Assembly: GCF_026967805.1 (NCBI RefSeq)
Contig: NZ_JAPVBG010000001.1
Coordinates: forward strand, 573,143 to 637,142
Direction of reading: 5' to 3'
DNA: 64,000 bases
Source: Blastococcus sp. VKM Ac-2987
GTDB lineage: Bacteria > Actinomycetota > Actinomycetes > Mycobacteriales > Geodermatophilaceae
Shown piece by piece: positions 60,691-64,000 of this stretch. Position 1 is the stretch's first letter; every line of letters begins with the position of its first letter. Position numbers and translations under genes: made by a program. The notes under the pieces were generated by a model. It was not told where the DNA came from. It saw only the letters and a list, made by a program, of their open reading frames with translations, and did no database searches.

Positions 60691-62475
60691 TCACGGGAGC
60701 AGCGGCTCGCCGTTGCGCACCAGCCGCCAGTTCTCTACGAAGAACTCCGCCGGGTCGATCACGCCGACCTCCTCGGCCCGCTCGATGAGCAGCTGCCGGA
60801 TCTCCAGCTGCTCGTTGTAGACGACCGGGGCCGTGCTGATCGCCGGGAAGCCGCCGCCCCCGCTGCGGCGGTAGTTGTTCACCGCCACGACGAACCGGGC
60901 GTCGTCGGCCACCGGCGCCCCCTCGTAGGAGAGGTCGACGATGCGCGAGCCGGCCGGCTGGGACACGTCGATGCCGTAGTCGACGCCGGACAGGATGTCG
61001 AAGTTGTAGTCGGGGATCCCGTTCGGGACACCGTCCACCACCGCGTTGGTGATCGTCTCCGGGTCGACCACCCCGGTCGCCGGCACCTGCGTGAAGTACC
61101 GGCCGGAGAACTCCAGGTACTCCTTCAGCTGCGCCCCGGTGAGCTCCACGGCCTCGAGGGTGTTGTCGTAGATGTAGAGCCCGGCGATGTCGCGGATCGT
61201 GACGTCGCCGGCCGGGAAGACCGCGTCCCGGCTGAACGGCGCCGCGATCGACAGCACCGGCAGGTCGGCCCGGTCGGTGCCCTCCAGCGCGGCGGCCACC
61301 GTGTCGGTCTGCACGTCCTGGATGAAGTCCAGGATCGCGGTGTCCTCGTACCGGCTGGTGCGCGCGGAGAGCTCCTCCGCCGAGGTGGCAACGACCTGGT
61401 TGACGTACTCGACCGTGGTCGCGTGCGCCTCGGCCGTGGCGTCCAGCACCTCCTGCGACTCCGCGACCCCCGCGGTGCTCAGAGCCTGCGCCGAGGTGCC
61501 GACGACGTCCCACCGCCCGCGGTCGAGCTCCAGCTCGATGTCGACCTGCGAGACCGTCGCGCCCCAGCGGTAGGGCTGGGTGAGCAGCACCTCCTCGCCC
61601 GTGACCTCGTTCGTCACCACCTGCGAGGGGGCGTTCTGGTGCGTGTGGCCGACCACCATCGCGTCGATGCCCGGCACGGTGCGGGCGATGACGTCGGAGG
61701 GGTTCTCGGTGGGCACCTCGGGGCCGTAGGACGACGACCCGCCGACGCCGGCGTGCGAGAGGACGACGACGACGTCGGCCTTCCGGTCGACGATCGGGAC
61801 CCACTTCTCCGCGGCCTCGACCATGTCCTGGAACGTCACCCGGCCCTCGACGTTGCCCTTGTCCCAGATGGCGGACCCGGGCGTGGTCAGGCCGATGATG
61901 CCGACCCGGACCGGCTTGTGGCCGGGCACGCGCATCGTCTCGATCGTGTACGGCTTCAGGTACGGGCGGGGGGTGCCGTCGCGGAGCACGTTGGCGCCGA
62001 GCACCGGGTGGTCGACGTCCTCCTCGTAGGCCCGCAGCAGGTCCAGGCCGTAGTTGAACTCGTGGTTGCCGACGACCTGGGCGTCGTAGCCGATGGCGTC
62101 GAACGCCGCCGCCATCGGGTGCTCCCGGCCGGTCTCGGTGACCGGCTCCTGCTTGGCGTAGTAGTAGCTCAGCGGCGTCCCCTGCAGGAAGTCGCCGTTG
62201 TCCACCACGAGGACGCTCTCCTCGCCGCGCGCCGCGCGGACGGAGTCGACGACCGTGGCCACCTTCGCCAACCCGGTCTCGAACCCGGCCCGCTCGGAGT
62301 ACGGCCGGTCGGCGAAGTAGTCCCAGTTCTGCGCGCGCCCGTGCAGGTCGGTCGTGGCGAGCATGGTCAGCGTCAGGTCGTCCGCCGTGCTCGGCGCCGC
62401 CGCGGCCGGGCTCAGCGGCGCCAGGATCAGCGCCGCCGTCCCGGCCGCCACGGACAGCGTGGTGCGCCGTCTCAT
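60691..62475 (-). CDS. Secreted bifunctional metallophosphatase/5'-nucleotidase
   Basis: This 594-residue exported enzyme of the UshA/CpdB family has a Sec signal peptide (VAAGTAALILAPLSPAAAA). The metallophosphoesterase ligands lie in TMLATTDLHGRAQNW, VVDNGDFLQGTPL, VVGNHEFNYGLDLL, VVLSHAGVGG and MVVGHTHQNAP. The C-terminal 5'-nucleotidase domain binds the base (LKEYLEFSGRYF, VAVNNYRRSGGGGFPAI). It hydrolyses nucleotides or cyclic nucleotides outside the membrane for phosphate or nucleoside scavenging. 62476-62572 is a short gap before the next minus-strand gene. Confidence 0.93.
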   Translation of the reverse strand: MRRRTTLSVAAGTAALILAPLSPAAAAPSTADDLTLTMLATTDLHGRAQNWDYFADRPYSERAGFETGLAKVATVVDSVRAARGEESVLVVDNGDFLQGTPLSYYYAKQEPVTETGREHPMAAAFDAIGYDAQVVGNHEFNYGLDLLRAYEEDVDHPVLGANVLRDGTPRPYLKPYTIETMRVPGHKPVRVGIIGLTTPGSAIWDKGNVEGRVTFQDMVEAAEKWVPIVDRKADVVVVLSHAGVGGSSSYGPEVPTENPSDVIARTVPGIDAMVVGHTHQNAPSQVVTNEVTGEEVLLTQPYRWGATVSQVDIELELDRGRWDVVGTSAQALSTAGVAESQEVLDATAEAHATTVEYVNQVVATSAEELSARTSRYEDTAILDFIQDVQTDTVAAALEGTDRADLPVLSIAAPFSRDAVFPAGDVTIRDIAGLYIYDNTLEAVELTGAQLKEYLEFSGRYFTQVPATGVVDPETITNAVVDGVPNGIPDYNFDILSGVDYGIDVSQPAGSRIVDLSYEGAPVADDARFVVAVNNYRRSGGGGFPAISTAPVVYNEQLEIRQLLIERAEEVGVIDPAEFFVENWRLVRNGEPLLP

Positions 62476-62572
62476 GCGGGATTCCTCTCGATCGCGTGGT
62501 CCCCCGTGACGGTGCGCAGGGGGATCCGGATCGACCGTAACGACCGGTACGCGGACGCGGGTGTCGGGACCC

Positions 62573-64000
62573 TTACTGGTAGGTGACCAGCTCCGGCAGG
62601 GGGTCGACCTGCTCGATCGTCTGCGCCGGGGTCAGCATCGGGATGTCCTCGTCGTAGAAGTTCTTCCAGCCCCAGAACAGCCCCTCCGGGGCGTTGCGGT
62701 GCAGCACCTGCCAGGTGGCCTGCTTGGCGCCCTGGCCGCCCTGGCCGTCGGCGTGGACCATGATCGCCAGCTCGTCCCGGGAGGTGTCCAGCCGCTCGAG
62801 GCCGGGGATCATGTCGACCCGGAACTGGTGCAGCACCAGCAGCTTCTGCGGCAGCTCGTTCTCCCGGGTCAGGTCGGCCAGCCAGGTGACCACCCGGTTG
62901 ACCTCCTCGATGTCCACCGAGCCGATCTGGACCAGGTGCACCTCGTTCGGGCCCAGCCGCCACTCGGGGTCCAGCGCCAGCCCCACGTAGGGCAGCTCCA
63001 GCAGCGGCCGGTAGAGCTCCGCCTGGGTGACGAAGTCGGTGCGGCCCGGCTGCAGGTCGAGGATGACGTAGAGCCCGGCCTCGCCGGCCGCCTCGACCCA
63101 GGGCCGCAGCATCTCCACCTCGCCCTCGGCGGAGTAGTTGCCGTCCGGCCCCGCGGACGCGGACGCGACGGTCGCGATGATCTCGAAGGTCGGGACGACG
63201 GTCGTGTCGACCAGCGGCTCGTACGGGGCGGCGTGCTCCCGCGCCCGCTGGATGGCCGCCTCGACCGGCTGCTCACCCAGCACGCCGAGCGCGCCGGTCT
63301 CCGGGTGGCCGTAGAGCGCGACCATCATCCGGCCCGGGAAGAGGACCTGCCCGCCGCCGGGCAGCTGGGTCCCGGTGGCCGCCGTCGCGAGCTTCCAGTC
63401 CAGACCCTCTTCCGCGCCGAAGCCGGCACCCAGCGCGACCACGTGCTCGGCGTCGTCCTCGGCGAGGGTGCTGATCAGCTCCTCCGAGGCGCGCGGGTCG
63501 GTGGTGCCGCCGGTGACCAGCACCCGGGCGCCGGCCGCGCGCGCGGTGGCCGCGGCGGCCAGCGCGTCCGGGGTCCCGGTGGTCATCACCAGCGTGCCCT
63601 CGAGCGGCTCGGCGGCCTCGATCTCGGGCAGCGAGCCCTCGGCGTCCGCCTCCGACGAGGACTCCTCCGCCGCGCCGCCGCGACCGCTCTCCGGGCGCAG
63701 CGCGGCCGGCTCCGCCGGGTCCAGCGCCGCCACGGCGGCGACCTCGCCGCCCTCGGCGACCGGGTCGGCCTCGGCGAGCTCCTGGTCCAGCACGGCCGCC
63801 ACGGCGGCCGGGTCGGCGGGCACCCCGATGACCTCGGCATCGGTCTCCGCCGGGGACGACGACGCCGCGGACGACGACGATGCGCCGGCGGGCGCGGGTG
63901 CCGCGTCGCCGACGGCCAGGACCGTCGTGGTGCCCAGCCGCTCCAGCTCGGCCAGGACCGGCTGGTCCACCCCGGAGCCGTCGGCCCCCACGAGCAGCGG
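62573..64000 (-). CDS. Large secreted or cell-surface protein, N-terminus beyond window
   Basis: The frame is open to the window end and encodes at least 475 residues. The edge-proximal part is Ala/Ser/Glu-rich and low in complexity (SSSSAASSSPAETD). A middle segment resembles cell-wall-binding repeat type 2 (VLVTGGTTDPRASEELISTL, HVVALGAG). The C-terminal 250 residues look like a TIM-barrel-type region (AGLYVILDLQPGRTDFVTQA, YVGLALDPEWRLG, KLLVLHQFRVDMIP, LFWGWKNFYDEDIPMLTP). I know this only as an uncharacterised actinobacterial surface protein type. No catalytic residues can be named. Confidence 0.6.
   Translation of the reverse strand, partial: PLLVGADGSGVDQPVLAELERLGTTTVLAVGDAAPAPAGASSSSAASSSPAETDAEVIGVPADPAAVAAVLDQELAEADPVAEGGEVAAVAALDPAEPAALRPESGRGGAAEESSSEADAEGSLPEIEAAEPLEGTLVMTTGTPDALAAAATARAAGARVLVTGGTTDPRASEELISTLAEDDAEHVVALGAGFGAEEGLDWKLATAATGTQLPGGGQVLFPGRMMVALYGHPETGALGVLGEQPVEAAIQRAREHAAPYEPLVDTTVVPTFEIIATVASASAGPDGNYSAEGEVEMLRPWVEAAGEAGLYVILDLQPGRTDFVTQAELYRPLLELPYVGLALDPEWRLGPNEVHLVQIGSVDIEEVNRVVTWLADLTRENELPQKLLVLHQFRVDMIPGLERLDTSRDELAIMVHADGQGGQGAKQATWQVLHRNAPEGLFWGWKNFYDEDIPMLTPAQTIEQVDPLPELVTYQ

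Overview
The window is very GC-rich (roughly 70 percent or more by eye), with actinobacterial codon use, GTG starts, ATGA operon overlaps, and SARP/AfsR-type, ANTAR and LuxR/LAL regulators. Gene content and protein style suggest a Geodermatophilaceae-like actinobacterium (Blastococcus, Geodermatophilus or Modestobacter relatives). That placement is inference; no rRNA or marker gene is present.

Layout. 1-6.1 kb (minus strand): a MacB/FtsX-type ABC exporter (permease cut by the window edge) behind two tandem NarL-type two-component systems. 6.3-10.1 kb (plus): a DUF6326 membrane protein, three broken small genes, then a drug-type ABC ATPase/ABC-2 permease pair. 10.4-14.2 kb (minus): three small polytopic membrane proteins (two DUF4386) and a quinone-oxidoreductase-like MDR enzyme, divergent from a 1,122-residue AfsR-like regulator with a degenerate cyclase domain. 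17.7-24.8 kb: a decayed stretch with two partial tRNA-Gly 3' ends in direct repeat about 3.9 kb apart, a cupin, a large LuxR ATPase, and remnants of a histidine kinase, a GAF-ANTAR protein, an RsbW-like ATPase and a P-type ATPase. 24.8-30.4 kb: alpha/beta hydrolases, an MBL-fold enzyme, a small lipoprotein, a multicopper oxidase and a SHOCT protein.

30.6-36.4 kb is the most coherent system: a sulfane-sulfur (persulfide) detoxification island. It holds a CsoR-family repressor with CstR-type ligands (Cys36 and Cys65, with Gly at the copper His position), two CstB-like MBL/pseudorhodanese/rhodanese proteins, a single-domain rhodanese, a membrane-anchored rhodanese, a TauE/SafE exporter and a divergent 57-residue Cys-rich protein. 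Five copies of one motif, TACCC-N4-GGGTA (one with a mismatch), lie in its intergenic regions. One sits between the -35 and -10 of the rhodanese promoter, which defines a likely local regulon.

36.5-42.2 kb: a P1B-5 metal ATPase with a C-terminal hemerythrin-like domain, followed by a string of deletion-joined remnants: a truncated hydrolase, an N-truncated OmpR regulator, and a histidine-kinase N-terminus fused in frame to a PAP2/kinase/LPG-synthase-type protein. The ATPase-hydrolase pair here and the one at 24.6-25.8 kb are two copies of one cassette that decayed reciprocally: the first locus kept the hydrolase, the second the ATPase.

42.6-64 kb looks like ordinary, intact chromosome: a hemerythrin, DUF2200, SRPBCC, an FAD oxidoreductase, small membrane, CBS, GNAT and DUF4349 proteins, a HelR-type RNA polymerase recycling ATPase with a rifamycin-associated element upstream, a CPA2 antiporter carrying a UBP zinc finger, an MFS exporter, a LuxR regulator with an FAD oxidoreductase, an ECF sigma factor with a SnoaL-like tail, a secreted 5'-nucleotidase, and a partial secreted protein at the right edge.
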